The position numbers and the translations under genes were made by a program. DNA of 64,000 nt from Haloechinothrix alba. Its GTDB lineage: Bacteria; Actinomycetota; Actinomycetes; Mycobacteriales; Pseudonocardiaceae. The notes under the pieces are model-generated. The model had not been told where the DNA came from. It made no database searches and saw only the letters and a list, made by a program, of their open reading frames with translations. The stretch lies in NCBI RefSeq assembly GCF_900188115.1, contig NZ_FZNW01000001.1, positions 186,001 to 250,000 on the forward strand. Reading direction: 5' to 3'. Shown here piece by piece: positions 1 to 7,601 of this stretch (the first letter of the stretch is position 1; every line of letters starts with the position of its first letter).

Positions 1-385
1 GGGATCGTAGCCGGGTGCGCCGCCCGGTGGGCCGTAGCCGGGGTCGTAACCCGGTGCGCCGCCCGGTGGGCCGTAGCCGGGTGCGCCGCCCGGTGGGCCG
101 TAGCCGGGGTCGTAACCCGGTGCGCCGCCCGGTGGGCCGTAGCCGGGTGCGCCGCCTGGTGCGCCGTAGCCGGGATCGTAGCCCGGTGGGCCGTAGCCGT
201 ACGGGTTCTGTTGACCGTACGGGTCGCCCTGGTCGTAGCCTGCCTGACCGTAGCCGGGATCGTAGCCTGCCTGACCGTAGCCGGGATCGTAGCCCGGCTG
301 ACCGTAGCCGGGGTCATAGCCGGGCTGGCCGTAGCCGTACGGGTTCTGTTGACCGTACGGGTCGCCCTGGTCGTAGTGGCCGTAG
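1..385 (-). repeat. Gly/Pro/Tyr-rich tandem repeat in the FhaA linker
   Basis: Nested repeats encode units such as GYDPGYGQPGYDPGYG and PPGGAPGYDPGYG on the minus strand. The nucleotide units CCGTAGCCGGG and GCGCCGCCCGGTGGG recur every 20-60 bp. This is coding low complexity, typical of the intrinsically disordered FhaA linker, and not a non-coding array. Confidence 0.85.
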
Positions 386-840
386 CCGGGTGGCTGACTC
401 ATTGCTCGGTCTCCTGCGTCACGGGGTGGTGTTTGTTGTCCTGCGCTTCCCACGCTGTGCACTGCGGCGTCTGGGTCGACAGTAGAGCGGACCCTGAACT
501 GCCCAGTATGCAGCGCCTCAGTGCGCTCAAGCGAGACTACGACGTCACCATATGTGTCCCATCCATGTTCTGCGAGATGTTCAGCGACTGCGTTCGCCAG
601 GATGCGGGTGATGCGGGACTTACCGTCCGCCATGTGGTCATAGTCCTTGTGCCCCAGCAGCACGACGTAGTGGTTGGGCGCGAGTAGCCGGCCACCGGCG
701 AGTTCACGGAGGTTGTCCTCGCTTTCCCGTTCGAGTGCCTGCGCAACTTCCTGTGTGACGACCTTGCCGCCGAACATGCGTGCAAAGGCGTTGCCCACGA
801 TGCCCTCGAGGCGCCGATCAAAGCGCTGTACGCGGCCCAC
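1..840 (-). CDS. fhaA: FhaA, FHA-domain protein (C-terminal part outside the window)
   Basis: The frame starts at a GTG (840-838) preceded by AAGGAGG at about 9 nt and stays open for 280 codons to the left edge. The first ~125 residues match the FhaA N-terminal domain (DUF3662): VGRVQRFDRRLEGIVGNAFA, then RLLAPNHYVVLLGHKDYD, TYGDVVVSLE and HTGQFRVRSTV. A Pro/Gly/Tyr repeat linker follows, as in mycobacterial FhaA; the phosphothreonine-binding FHA domain must lie beyond the edge. FhaA is a substrate and partner of PknB-type kinases in cell-wall synthesis and division. An ATG at 402 with its own AGGAG looks like a start, but it is codon 147 of this same frame, so I treat it as internal. The neighbouring tRNA-Leu repeats the mycobacterial fhaA-leuT order. 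Confidence 0.9.
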   Translation of the reverse strand, partial: MGRVQRFDRRLEGIVGNAFARMFGGKVVTQEVAQALERESEDNLRELAGGRLLAPNHYVVLLGHKDYDHMADGKSRITRILANAVAEHLAEHGWDTYGDVVVSLERTEALHTGQFRVRSTVDPDAAVHSVGSAGQQTPPRDAGDRAMSQPPGYGHYDQGDPYGQQNPYGYGQPGYDPGYGQPGYDPGYGQAGYDPGYGQAGYDQGDPYGQQNPYGYGPPGYDPGYGAPGGAPGYGPPGGAPGYDPGYGPPGGAPGYGPPGGAPGYDPGYGPPGGAPGYDP

Positions 841-969
841 CGTTCTCGGCCTCCTTAGCACGACCTCTCACTGTTAGATCGTATCTGCGTGCGGTAGGGC
901 CGGCACTGGCCCTGTCGAAACCCGCGTGCGGGGCCCTGCTAGAGTGGTCCCGCTTGCGATGCAGCACTC

Positions 970-1052
970 GGGCGAGTGGCGGAATGGCAGACGCGCACGG
1001 TTCAGGTCCGTGTGTCCGAAAGGACGTGAGGGTTCAACTCCCTCCTCGCCCA
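970..1052 (+). tRNA. tRNA-Leu (CAG anticodon)
   Basis: The acceptor stem GGGCGAG (970-976) pairs with CTCGCCC (1045-1051), with discriminator A at 1052. The anticodon arm CACGG-TTCAGGT-CCGTG gives anticodon CAG. A long variable arm (TGTCCGAAAGGACG), characteristic of class II tRNA-Leu, and a T arm GAGGG-TTCAACT-CCCTC complete the cloverleaf. CCA is not encoded. The gene is divergent from fhaA. Confidence 0.96.
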
Positions 1053-1102
1053 CCCTTCCCGGTGACCTCTGGGGCCTCCCCTGGAGATGCCGCTGCGCGG
1101 AG

Positions 1103-1155
1103 GAGCCGAAGGTGACACTCGGCTCCTTCTACGGAACCGAGGTCACCTTCGGCTC
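1103..1155. repeat. Family A palindromic repeat, copy 1
   Basis: Left arm GAGCCGAAGGTGAC (1103-1116) and right arm GTCACCTTCGGCTC (1142-1155) are perfect inverted repeats; inside them CTCGG pairs with CCGAG. It lies between tRNA-Leu and the 3' end of the CapA-like gene (stop at 1162), where it could terminate both. Four further copies occur at 2346, 6124, 8844 and 50899. Confidence 0.85.
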
Positions 1156-1161
1156 TGTCCT

Positions 1162-2319
1162 TCATTCCCGTCCGGGCCTGGTCAGGCCGTGTTCCGCGGC
1201 ACCGTCCCCGAGTACGGCGACGTCGGTGCGCTCCAGTGCCTCGTCGTGCCGCGGTGCGGGTTCCGCGGTGGTCAGGTCGACGAGCCGAATCGGCTCGTCG
1301 AGGTTGACCAGGGTAGGGATGTACTCGGCGGTCTCGGCTACCCATCCATCGTCAGTGTGGGTGAACTCGAAGCGCGCTGCGATGCCTTCCTCGGTCGTGC
1401 CGCGCGGCTCTGCGTGCCGCGCGACGTGGTTGCCGAGGCCGTAGGCCACCCACCGCTCGCCGACGCGGTCGATGGACTGCACCACATGCGCGTGGTGCCC
1501 AAGGATCAGGTCGACCGCGCCTGCCTCCAGCAGCCGCTCGGCGAGCTCGCGCTGGGCAGGGGACGGCTCGTGCTCGAACTCCCGGCCCCAGTGCAGGCTG
1601 GCGACGATGATCTCTGCGCCGTTCTCACGCGCCAGCGCGGCTTCCTCGACGATCGCCTCGTGGTCGAGCTCGTCCGCGAGCCATTCCTTGCCCTGCGGGA
1701 GCTGCAGGCCGTTGAACCCGAAGGTGTAAGACAGGTGCGCGACACCGACCCCGTCCACGTCGATCACGGTGGGGGAGGCGGCCTCCTGCTCGGTACGTGC
1801 CGAGCCGGCGTGTTCGATTCCCTGGTCGTCCAACGCGTCGAGCGTGCGCACGACGCCGTCCTCGCCCTGGTCCAGGGTGTGGTTGGAGGCTGTGGAACAG
1901 GCGTCGTAGCCGGTGGCGGCCAGCGCGTCGGCGATCTCCGGCGGGGCGTTGAAGCTCGGCCACCCGCTGAACGGGCCACCGTGCTCCGCCAGCGGTACCT
2001 CCAGGTGGCAGATCGCCAGATCGGCTTCCGAGACCAGCGGCTCCACACCGGCGAGCAAGGGACGGAAGTCGCGCTCGCCCCTTCCTGTGGTGCTGGCGTC
2101 CCGCGCGGCCTGCTCGGTCAGGTCCGGGTGCAGGAGTATGTCCCCGGTGCCGAGTACGGTGATCGAGTCGGGCCGGCCCGCGCGATCGTCCGGGGCCTGC
2201 TGGTCACCTGCCCGGTCCGGCTCCGCCGGTTCGGGCGCGGCGCCGCCCGGTGTCGTCGTGCACGCACCGAGCACCACGGCGCAGGACAGTGCGAGTGCTT
2301 GAGGAGCCGTACGCCGCAT
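1162..2319 (-). CDS. CapA-family lipoprotein (putative metallophosphatase)
   Basis: A 385-residue protein of the CapA/PgsA family, named after a poly-gamma-glutamate capsule component but most often of unknown role outside Bacillus. A lipoprotein signal with lipobox LGAC (about residue 20) is followed by a short Pro/Glu linker and then the metallophosphatase-like domain. Characteristic stretches are LGTGDILLHPDL (about 56), CHLEVPL, ASNHTLDQGEDGV, SLHWGREF and GHHAHVVQSI, which carry the conserved Asp, Asn and His metal ligands. No capB/capC partners are nearby, so polyglutamate synthesis is not supported. It probably sits on the outer face of the membrane. Family A hairpins bound the gene on both sides, so it may be monocistronic. 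Confidence 0.82.
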   Translation of the reverse strand: MRRTAPQALALSCAVVLGACTTTPGGAAPEPAEPDRAGDQQAPDDRAGRPDSITVLGTGDILLHPDLTEQAARDASTTGRGERDFRPLLAGVEPLVSEADLAICHLEVPLAEHGGPFSGWPSFNAPPEIADALAATGYDACSTASNHTLDQGEDGVVRTLDALDDQGIEHAGSARTEQEAASPTVIDVDGVGVAHLSYTFGFNGLQLPQGKEWLADELDHEAIVEEAALARENGAEIIVASLHWGREFEHEPSPAQRELAERLLEAGAVDLILGHHAHVVQSIDRVGERWVAYGLGNHVARHAEPRGTTEEGIAARFEFTHTDDGWVAETAEYIPTLVNLDEPIRLVDLTTAEPAPRHDEALERTDVAVLGDGAAEHGLTRPGRE

Positions 2320-2345
2320 ACCCGATCTCCTTGATTCCCCAGGTT

Positions 2346-2409
2346 GGTGGGAGCCGAACGTGACATTGGGCTCCGAAGAAGGAGCCCGCTGTCACCTTCG
2401 GCTCCCACC
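2346..2409. repeat. Family A palindromic repeat, copy 2
   Basis: Arms GGTGGGAGCCGAACGTGAC (2346-2364) and GTCACCTTCGGCTCCCACC (2391-2409) pair with one mismatch, and an inner stem GGGCTCC/GGAGCCC sits inside. The element reaches the TAG stop of the downstream lyase gene (2409-2411) and separates it from the CapA-like gene, both on the minus strand. It fits the position of a terminator. Confidence 0.82.
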
Positions 2410-3284
2410 TACTGCCGAGTGGTGATGGCTTCGGACAGCGCGAGGATCCGCCTGGCGTTGTCCACGTGCAGGTTCTCGATCATGCGGCCGTCCACGGTCA
2501 CGACCCCGCGCCCCTCCGCGCGGGCCTCCTCGAACGCGTCGATGATCTTGCGTGCCTGCGCCACCTCGTCCGCGGAAGGCGCGAACACCCGGTTGCACGG
2601 TTCGAGCTGGCCGGGATGGATCAGCGTCTTGCCGTCGAAGCCCATTTGCCGTCCCTGCAGGCACTCGGCCTCGAAGCCTTCCGCGTCGGAGACGTCGTTG
2701 TAGACGCCGTCCAGGATCGTCTTGCCCGTCGCGCGGGCGGCCAGCAGTGCCAGCGACAATCCCCCGAGCAGCGGAGTACGACCCGGTACGAACTCGGCGT
2801 GCAGTTCTTTGGCGAGATCGTTGGTACCCATGACGAGCACGTCGAGTCGCGCGCTCGCCGCGGCGATCTCCTCCGCGTGCAGCATCGCCACCGGTGTCTC
2901 GATCATCGCCCAGATCGTGGTGCGGTCCGGAGCGCCGGTGAACTCCAGCGCTCGCTCGATCGTGTGTACCTCGGCTGCGGAGTTCACCTTCGGGACGACG
3001 ATGCCGTCCGGCCCGGCCTCGGCCGCCGCACGCAGGTCCGCCTCGTGCCACTCGGTGTCGAGCCCGTTCACCCGGATCGTCACCTCGCGGGAGCCGTACC
3101 CGCCGGAGGCGGCCGCCGAGCACACTCGCTCCCGGGCCTCCTCCTTGGAGTCCGGTGCCACGGCATCCTCGAGATCGAGGATCAGGGCGTCGGCGTCCAG
3201 CGTCTTGGCTTTCTCCAGCGCCCGCTCGTTGGCTCCGGGCATGTACAGCACGGAGCGGCGAGGCCGCAGGGTCTCGTCAGTCAT
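2409..3284 (-). CDS. HpcH/HpaI (CitE-like) CoA ester lyase or malyl-CoA thioesterase
   Basis: A 291-residue TIM-barrel protein of the CitE/malyl-CoA lyase superfamily. It has [18 protein letters not shown] at the N terminus, [39 protein letters not shown] (metal-binding Glu), [12 protein letters not shown] and [14 protein letters not shown]. The ATG at 3284 is preferred over an upstream in-frame start because it overlaps the end of the upstream lyase by 8 nt, which suggests translational coupling. In Rhodobacter one paralogue (Mcl1) cleaves malyl-CoA and beta-methylmalyl-CoA and a second (Mcl2) hydrolyses malyl-CoA; this gene would be the second type. Citrate lyase beta subunit is unlikely because citD and citF are absent. 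Confidence 0.78.
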   Translation of the reverse strand: MTDETLRPRRSVLYMPGANERALEKAKTLDADALILDLEDAVAPDSKEEARERVCSAAASGGYGSREVTIRVNGLDTEWHEADLRAAAEAGPDGIVVPKVNSAAEVHTIERALEFTGAPDRTTIWAMIETPVAMLHAEEIAAASARLDVLVMGTNDLAKELHAEFVPGRTPLLGGLSLALLAARATGKTILDGVYNDVSDAEGFEAECLQGRQMGFDGKTLIHPGQLEPCNRVFAPSADEVAQARKIIDAFEEARAEGRGVVTVDGRMIENLHVDNARRILALSEAITTRQ

Positions 3285-4353
3285 CGGCCATCGCTTCCTT
3301 GGTCGCCTCGTCGTACGCCTGACCCAGCTCCGGGTCACGGGAGGCCAGCTGTTCGGCCAGCTCGGCGACCACCCGGCACTGCTTGACGGTCGCGTCGTCC
3401 TGCATCTTGCCGTCGATCATCACCGTTCCGGTGCCGTCACCCATCGCGGCGATCACCTTGCGCGCCCAAGCCACCTCGGAGGGCTCGGGGGAGAAGACCT
3501 TCTTGGCGATCGCGATCTGCTTGGGGTGCAGGCTCCACGCGCCCACACAGCCGAGCAGGTAGGCATTGCGGAACTGGTCCTCGCAGCCGACGACGTCGCG
3601 GATGTCTCCGAACGGTCCGTAGTACGGCAGGATCCCGTGCATGGCGCAGGCGTCGACCATCCGCGCGACCGTGTAGTGCCACAGATCCTGCTGGTAGGTC
3701 GTGCGTCCCTGGGTGACGTCCTCACCGGCCGGGTCGGTGCGCACGAGGTAGCCGGGATGCCCGCCACCGACGCGAGTGGTCTTCATCCTCCTGCTCGCGG
3801 CGAGGTCGGCCGGCCCGAGCGAGATACCCTGCATGCGGGGGCTCGCCGCAGCGATCTCCTCCACGTTGGCCACGCCGCTCGCCGTCTCCAGGATCGCGTG
3901 CACCAGCAGGGGGCTGCGCAGCCCGGCGCGGGCCTCCAGCTGGGCGAGCAGGCGATCGACGTAGTGAATGTCCTCGGCCCCCTCGACCTTCGGCACCATG
4001 ATCACGTCGAGCTGCTCACCGACCTCGGTGACCAGCGTGATCAGGTCGTCCAGTACCCAGGGAGAGTCCAGGCTGTTCACCCGCGTCCACAGCTGCGTGT
4101 CCCCGAAGTCCGTCGACTTCGCGACCTCGACCAGCCCGTTGCGCGCCGCTTCCTTGTGGTCGGCGGGCACGGCATCCTCGAGGTTGCCGAGCAGCACGTC
4201 GACGTCGCGAGCCATATCGCCGGCCTTGGCGCGCATCTTCTCGTTGCTCGGGTCGAAGAAGTGAATCATCCGGGACGGGCGCAACGGGATCTCCCGGACG
4301 GGATCAGGAGCACCCAGGGCCAGGGGTGTGAAGAAGTCCTTCGGTGAGCGCAT
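3277..4353 (-). CDS. mcl1: L-malyl-CoA/beta-methylmalyl-CoA lyase (CitE superfamily)
   Basis: A 358-residue member of the same superfamily, closer in layout to Rhodobacter Mcl1. It shows [108 protein letters not shown] and [15 protein letters not shown]. The expected reaction is reversible cleavage of malyl-CoA to glyoxylate and acetyl-CoA, and of methylmalyl-CoA to glyoxylate and propionyl-CoA. That would place the pair in acetate/C2 assimilation or an ethylmalonyl-CoA-type route. No crotonyl-CoA carboxylase or mutase is in the window, so the pathway is inferred. It is the first gene of a two-gene operon. Confidence 0.75.
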   Translation of the reverse strand: MRSPKDFFTPLALGAPDPVREIPLRPSRMIHFFDPSNEKMRAKAGDMARDVDVLLGNLEDAVPADHKEAARNGLVEVAKSTDFGDTQLWTRVNSLDSPWVLDDLITLVTEVGEQLDVIMVPKVEGAEDIHYVDRLLAQLEARAGLRSPLLVHAILETASGVANVEEIAAASPRMQGISLGPADLAASRRMKTTRVGGGHPGYLVRTDPAGEDVTQGRTTYQQDLWHYTVARMVDACAMHGILPYYGPFGDIRDVVGCEDQFRNAYLLGCVGAWSLHPKQIAIAKKVFSPEPSEVAWARKVIAAMGDGTGTVMIDGKMQDDATVKQCRVVAELAEQLASRDPELGQAYDEATKEAMADD

Positions 4354-4772
4354 GGAACCTCCGTGTTGCGGCGCCAGGTGTGGTTACCGCTCACCCTAGA
4401 TCCCGTCGGCGAGTTCATGCGGGGGTGTCGGCAGCGGTGTTCGTCACCTCCCAATCGTGACGCCAGGTCGTGGAGTGGGCCGTCTCCTCCCGCCACAGGG
4501 TCAGACAGATGTTGCTCTCCGTGGCGGTGGGGACGGAAATGCTCGCCGATCACCGGTATGTCGTCACCCGTCTGGTCGTACCGTCGGACTGAACTGGGTG
4601 TACCGCTCGTCGACCGGTCACCGACCGCTCACTGCCGTCGGTCGCATGTCGAGCGCGAGGAGCAGACGCAACCGATCACGCCCTGATAGCCAGTAGGGAG
4701 AAGCGCTCGCACGCCCAGTTGCACGGGCGGTGCGCGTGCGCCGAGCGGCAAGATACGAGGAGGCTGAACTTC
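4354..4772. other. Divergent intergenic region, no gene seen
   Basis: The 419 bp between the lyase operon (minus) and the next plus-strand gene must hold both promoters. Reading frames here have poor codon pattern and no family resemblance. A GAGGAGG at 4757-4763 serves the GTG start at 4773. I see no repeat or RNA structure. Confidence 0.6.
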
Positions 4773-5420
4773 GTGGCGGTGACACCTGGACACACAGGAT
4801 CGACGTCGGTCACTGATGGTTCGCAGGGTGCGTGCCCGAACCGAGTCGTCCCGCCGGGTCCCCTCCCGGACGACACCCGGCTGGTGGCGCAGAAGGCCGC
4901 CGCCGAGCTCGGTTGGGGCGGCGAGGTTCTGCCGGAGATGCGCGTGCTCGGCAGGAAGGTGCACCTGGTGGCGCGGCTGCGCCCCGACGCGCATGCCGAG
5001 CGCATCGCGACCGGGTACGAGCCGGTGATCGACCGTACGACGGTTGCGACGTGGACCTGGCCGGAGATGGCAGACGTGGCACCCGCCCCGGCGGTGGAGA
5101 TCAGCGGTGTGCTCACCGTGACCCGGCACTGGCGTACGGCGCTGGCTTGGGCCGTGCCGTTCGCGCGCTACTTCGACGCCGCGATGTTGCTGCCGGGCGA
5201 GGCTGCCCTCACCCACGACTACGTGACCAACTGCCTTCCCCGGGCGCGGGCCTACGGCCTGTCGATCCTCACCCTCGACGGCGAGGACGGGGTGAGCCGG
5301 GATCTCGCCGGTAGCGTGGACCGGGTCATGATGGGCGTCGACCCGATCTCCCGGTGGATCAACGAGCTCGCCTACGAGCAGGTCCTGGAGTCCGCGGACG
5401 TGCCTGCGGCAGCCGAGTGA
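4773..5420 (+). CDS. Conserved hypothetical protein
   Basis: A 215-residue protein that I do not recognise. The GTG start at 4773 has a strong Shine-Dalgarno (GAGGAGG, 4757-4763); an upstream ATG in frame lacks one. Codon use is typical of real genes in this window. There is no signal peptide, membrane helix or nucleotide-binding motif. The middle is rich in Trp and Arg (ATWTWPEMAD, TRHWRTALAWAVPFARYFDA) and the C terminus is acidic. It lies 51 nt upstream of an NAD-binding oxidoreductase on the same strand and may be cotranscribed with it. Confidence 0.6.
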   Translation: MAVTPGHTGSTSVTDGSQGACPNRVVPPGPLPDDTRLVAQKAAAELGWGGEVLPEMRVLGRKVHLVARLRPDAHAERIATGYEPVIDRTTVATWTWPEMADVAPAPAVEISGVLTVTRHWRTALAWAVPFARYFDAAMLLPGEAALTHDYVTNCLPRARAYGLSILTLDGEDGVSRDLAGSVDRVMMGVDPISRWINELAYEQVLESADVPAAAE

Positions 5421-5471
5421 CGGCACGCCCGGGCAGCGCGCACGCGTGCTCATCTCGCTAGAGTGAGATCC

Positions 5472-6137
5472 ATGCGTGTAGTGATCGCGGGCGGGCACGG
5501 CTTGATCGGTCTCCGCCTGGCACGGCTGCTGTGCGAGCGTGGCGACGAGGTCTGCGGCATCATCCGCAACCCGGCGCACCGGGATGACCTTTCCGCGGTC
5601 GGTGCATCCAGCGAGGTCTGCGACCTCGAGGGTGCAGGCGTCGACGAGGTATCCGCGATCCTGACCGGCGCCGACGCGGCGGTGTTCGCCGCGGGAGCGG
5701 GCCCGGGCAGCGGGGCGGCACGGAAGGAGACGGTCGACCGCGACGCGTCCGTCCTGCTCGCCGATGCCGCCGAGCGCGCGGGTGTGCGCAGGCTGGTGCA
5801 GATCAGCGCGATAGCGCTGGATCGCGCCGATGATCCCGCTGTCGGTGAGGTGTTCGCGGCGTACCTGCGCGCGAAGGCCGCGGCCGAACAGGACCTGCGT
5901 GCCCGCGACCTCGACTGGACCATCCTGCGCCCCGGTAGGCTCGGTGACGCGCAGGGCACCGGCCGCGTGTGGCTCGCCGAGCAGGTCGACCGCGGGGAGG
6001 TCTCCAGGGACGATGTGGCCGGCGTGCTGCGCGCGCTGCTGGACGCGCCGGAGACGGCCGGGATGACGCTGGAACTGGTCGCGGGCGAGACCCCGGTCGC
6101 GGAGGCAGTTCGCGCGGTGACGAGGAGCCGAAGGTGA
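5472..6137 (+). CDS. NAD(P)-binding oxidoreductase (atypical SDR, NmrA/YwnB type)
   Basis: A 221-residue single-domain Rossmann protein. The dinucleotide-binding motif GGHGLIGLRLA is at residues 7-17, followed by IRNPAHRDDL, AVFAAGAGPGSG and the late motif DLDWTILRPGRL typical of atypical short-chain dehydrogenases. It lacks the classical YxxxK pair, so it may be a reductase-like redox sensor and not a true dehydrogenase. The ATG at 5472 is chosen over a GTG 9 nt upstream because the Rossmann strand begins right after it. The last three codons (Ser-Arg-Arg) and the stop lie inside the family A repeat at 6124-6178. Confidence 0.75.
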   Translation: MRVVIAGGHGLIGLRLARLLCERGDEVCGIIRNPAHRDDLSAVGASSEVCDLEGAGVDEVSAILTGADAAVFAAGAGPGSGAARKETVDRDASVLLADAAERAGVRRLVQISAIALDRADDPAVGEVFAAYLRAKAAAEQDLRARDLDWTILRPGRLGDAQGTGRVWLAEQVDRGEVSRDDVAGVLRALLDAPETAGMTLELVAGETPVAEAVRAVTRSRR

Positions 6138-6178
6138 CAGCGGCTCCATAGACGGAGCCCGCTGTCACCTTCGGCTCC
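6124..6178. repeat. Family A palindromic repeat, copy 3 (carries both convergent stop codons)
   Basis: A near-perfect 24-25 nt inverted repeat with arms GGAGCCGAAGGTGACAGCGG (start of the left arm) and its complement. The TGA of the plus gene (6135-6137) and the TGA of the minus gene (6165-6167) each fall in an arm's GGTGAC. Both proteins therefore end in the repeat-encoded residues Ser-Arg-Arg. The position fits a bidirectional terminator. Confidence 0.88.
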
Positions 6179-7487
6179 CGACCGGGCCGAGGACTCGGTC
6201 GGTGTAGGCGTTGCTGAACACGCCGTCCGGGTCGAGGTGCTGGCGCAGCTCGCGGAAGTCGTCGAAGCGCGGGTAACGCTCCCGCAGCGCATCGGCGTCC
6301 AGGGAATGCAGCTTGCCCCAGTGCGGCCTGCCGCCCGCAGCCGAGACGATCGCTTCGAATGCCGCGAAGTACTCCCGGTAGGGCATCCCTGCGTACTGGT
6401 GGACGGCGATGTAGGCGGAGTCACGCTGGTAGGCGGTGGACAGCCAGATGTCGTCGGCGGCGGCCACCCGGACCTCGACGGGGAAGGCGATCGGGTCGCG
6501 CAGCAGGGGCACCACGGCACGGAGCTCGGCGAGCACGTTACCGAGCGCGGCACGCGGGATCGCGTACTCGGACTCCACGAACGGTACCGAGCGCCTGCTG
6601 ACGAACACGCGGTGCGACCGGTCGCTGTACCGGCGCTCGGACAGCATCCGGTCGGTGACCGCGCCGATCGGCCGCACCAGCGCGGGTACCGCCCGTCCGA
6701 GCCGGCACAGCGCGCCGAAGGCACGGTTCTCTACCAGCTCGTACTCCACGAACTCGCGTACCGGGCCGAGCGGGCGGGACCGCTGCGAGCCCGAGATCCG
6801 GTTGTTGCGCTTGACGACCGCGTTGCGTCCGTACGGGAACCAGTAGAACTCGAAGTGGTCGTTGCCGCTGATGTCCTCGTCGAGGCCGTCCAGCACGTCC
6901 TCGAGCGGCTCCGGGCGCTCGCTCGCTTCGAGGGTGAACGCCGGGACGCAGCGTAGCGTGACCGTGCTGATCACGCCGAGCGCGCCGAGCCCGACCCGTG
7001 CGGCCTGGAACAGGTCGGGGCGCTCGGCAGGCGAGCAGCCGACGACCGATCCGTCGGACAGCACCAGCTCGAGCGCGGCGACCTGGGTGGCCAGCCCGCC
7101 GAGTGATGCCCCCGTGCCGTGCGTACCCGTGGAGATGGCACCCGCGATGGTCTGGGCGTCGATGTCGCCAAGGTTGACCATGGCGAGCCCGAGGGCGTCC
7201 AGGATCGTGGTGAGCTCACGCAATGTCGTTCCTGCGCGCACGGTCACCAGCCCGGCATGCATGTCCACGTCGGTGACGCCGGTGTACGCGGTCAGGTCGA
7301 TGGCGTGCTCGTCGGTGGCTGCGGCCGCGGTGAACGAGTGCCCGCTGCCCCAGGCACGGATGCGCTCACCACCCCTGGCGGCGTTCGTGACCGCGTCGGC
7401 TATCTCCTCGGTCGAGCGTGGCCGGTGCACCGCTCGGGGGTGCGCGTGTACCGTGCCTGCCCAGTTTCTCCACGTCACCTCGTGCAC
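6165..7487 (-). CDS. FAD-linked sugar-1,4-lactone oxidase (D-arabinono-1,4-lactone oxidase type)
   Basis: A 440-residue protein of the VAO/PCMH flavoprotein fold. The N-terminal FAD-binding half has RPRSTEEIADAVTNAA, RIRAWGSGHSFT, VTVRAGTTLRELTTIL and GAISTGTHGTG (about residues 25-140). The C-terminal ALO domain ends in GGRPHWGKLHSLD, where HWGK is diagnostic of aldonolactone oxidases, and DPDGVFSNAYTDRVLG. It oxidises a sugar lactone with O2 as acceptor; the true substrate (gulono-, arabinono- or xylono-lactone, or xylitol) cannot be read from sequence. It is divergent from the racemase-fold gene and convergent with the oxidoreductase, sharing the repeat in which its stop codon lies. Confidence 0.85.
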   Translation of the reverse strand: MHEVTWRNWAGTVHAHPRAVHRPRSTEEIADAVTNAARGGERIRAWGSGHSFTAAAATDEHAIDLTAYTGVTDVDMHAGLVTVRAGTTLRELTTILDALGLAMVNLGDIDAQTIAGAISTGTHGTGASLGGLATQVAALELVLSDGSVVGCSPAERPDLFQAARVGLGALGVISTVTLRCVPAFTLEASERPEPLEDVLDGLDEDISGNDHFEFYWFPYGRNAVVKRNNRISGSQRSRPLGPVREFVEYELVENRAFGALCRLGRAVPALVRPIGAVTDRMLSERRYSDRSHRVFVSRRSVPFVESEYAIPRAALGNVLAELRAVVPLLRDPIAFPVEVRVAAADDIWLSTAYQRDSAYIAVHQYAGMPYREYFAAFEAIVSAAGGRPHWGKLHSLDADALRERYPRFDDFRELRQHLDPDGVFSNAYTDRVLGPVGSRR

Positions 7488-7601
7488 AGGGGTTTCCTAC
7501 CTGATCGGGCGCTCGTTGACCAGCCGGTCATGGCGCGCTGTCGGGAACGAATATGTGAAAGATATTCGCATTAAGTCCGACAATATCGTACGGTACGGGA
7601 T

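Noticed and set aside
1-400. CRISPR-like or satellite array at the left edge
   Set aside because: Units are uneven and encode the continuous Gly/Pro/Tyr linker of FhaA; there are no spacers or cas genes.
400-402. Separate small gene starting at the ATG at 402 with AGGAG upstream
   Set aside because: It is in frame with the FhaA start at 840 (146 codons apart) and the intervening codons read as the FhaA domain.
211-821. Several frames of 90-160 codons in 1-877
   Set aside because: All are alternative frames of fhaA.
4363-4696. Small genes in the divergent gap
   Set aside because: Overlapping frames in several phases with no ribosome site and unlikely codon use.
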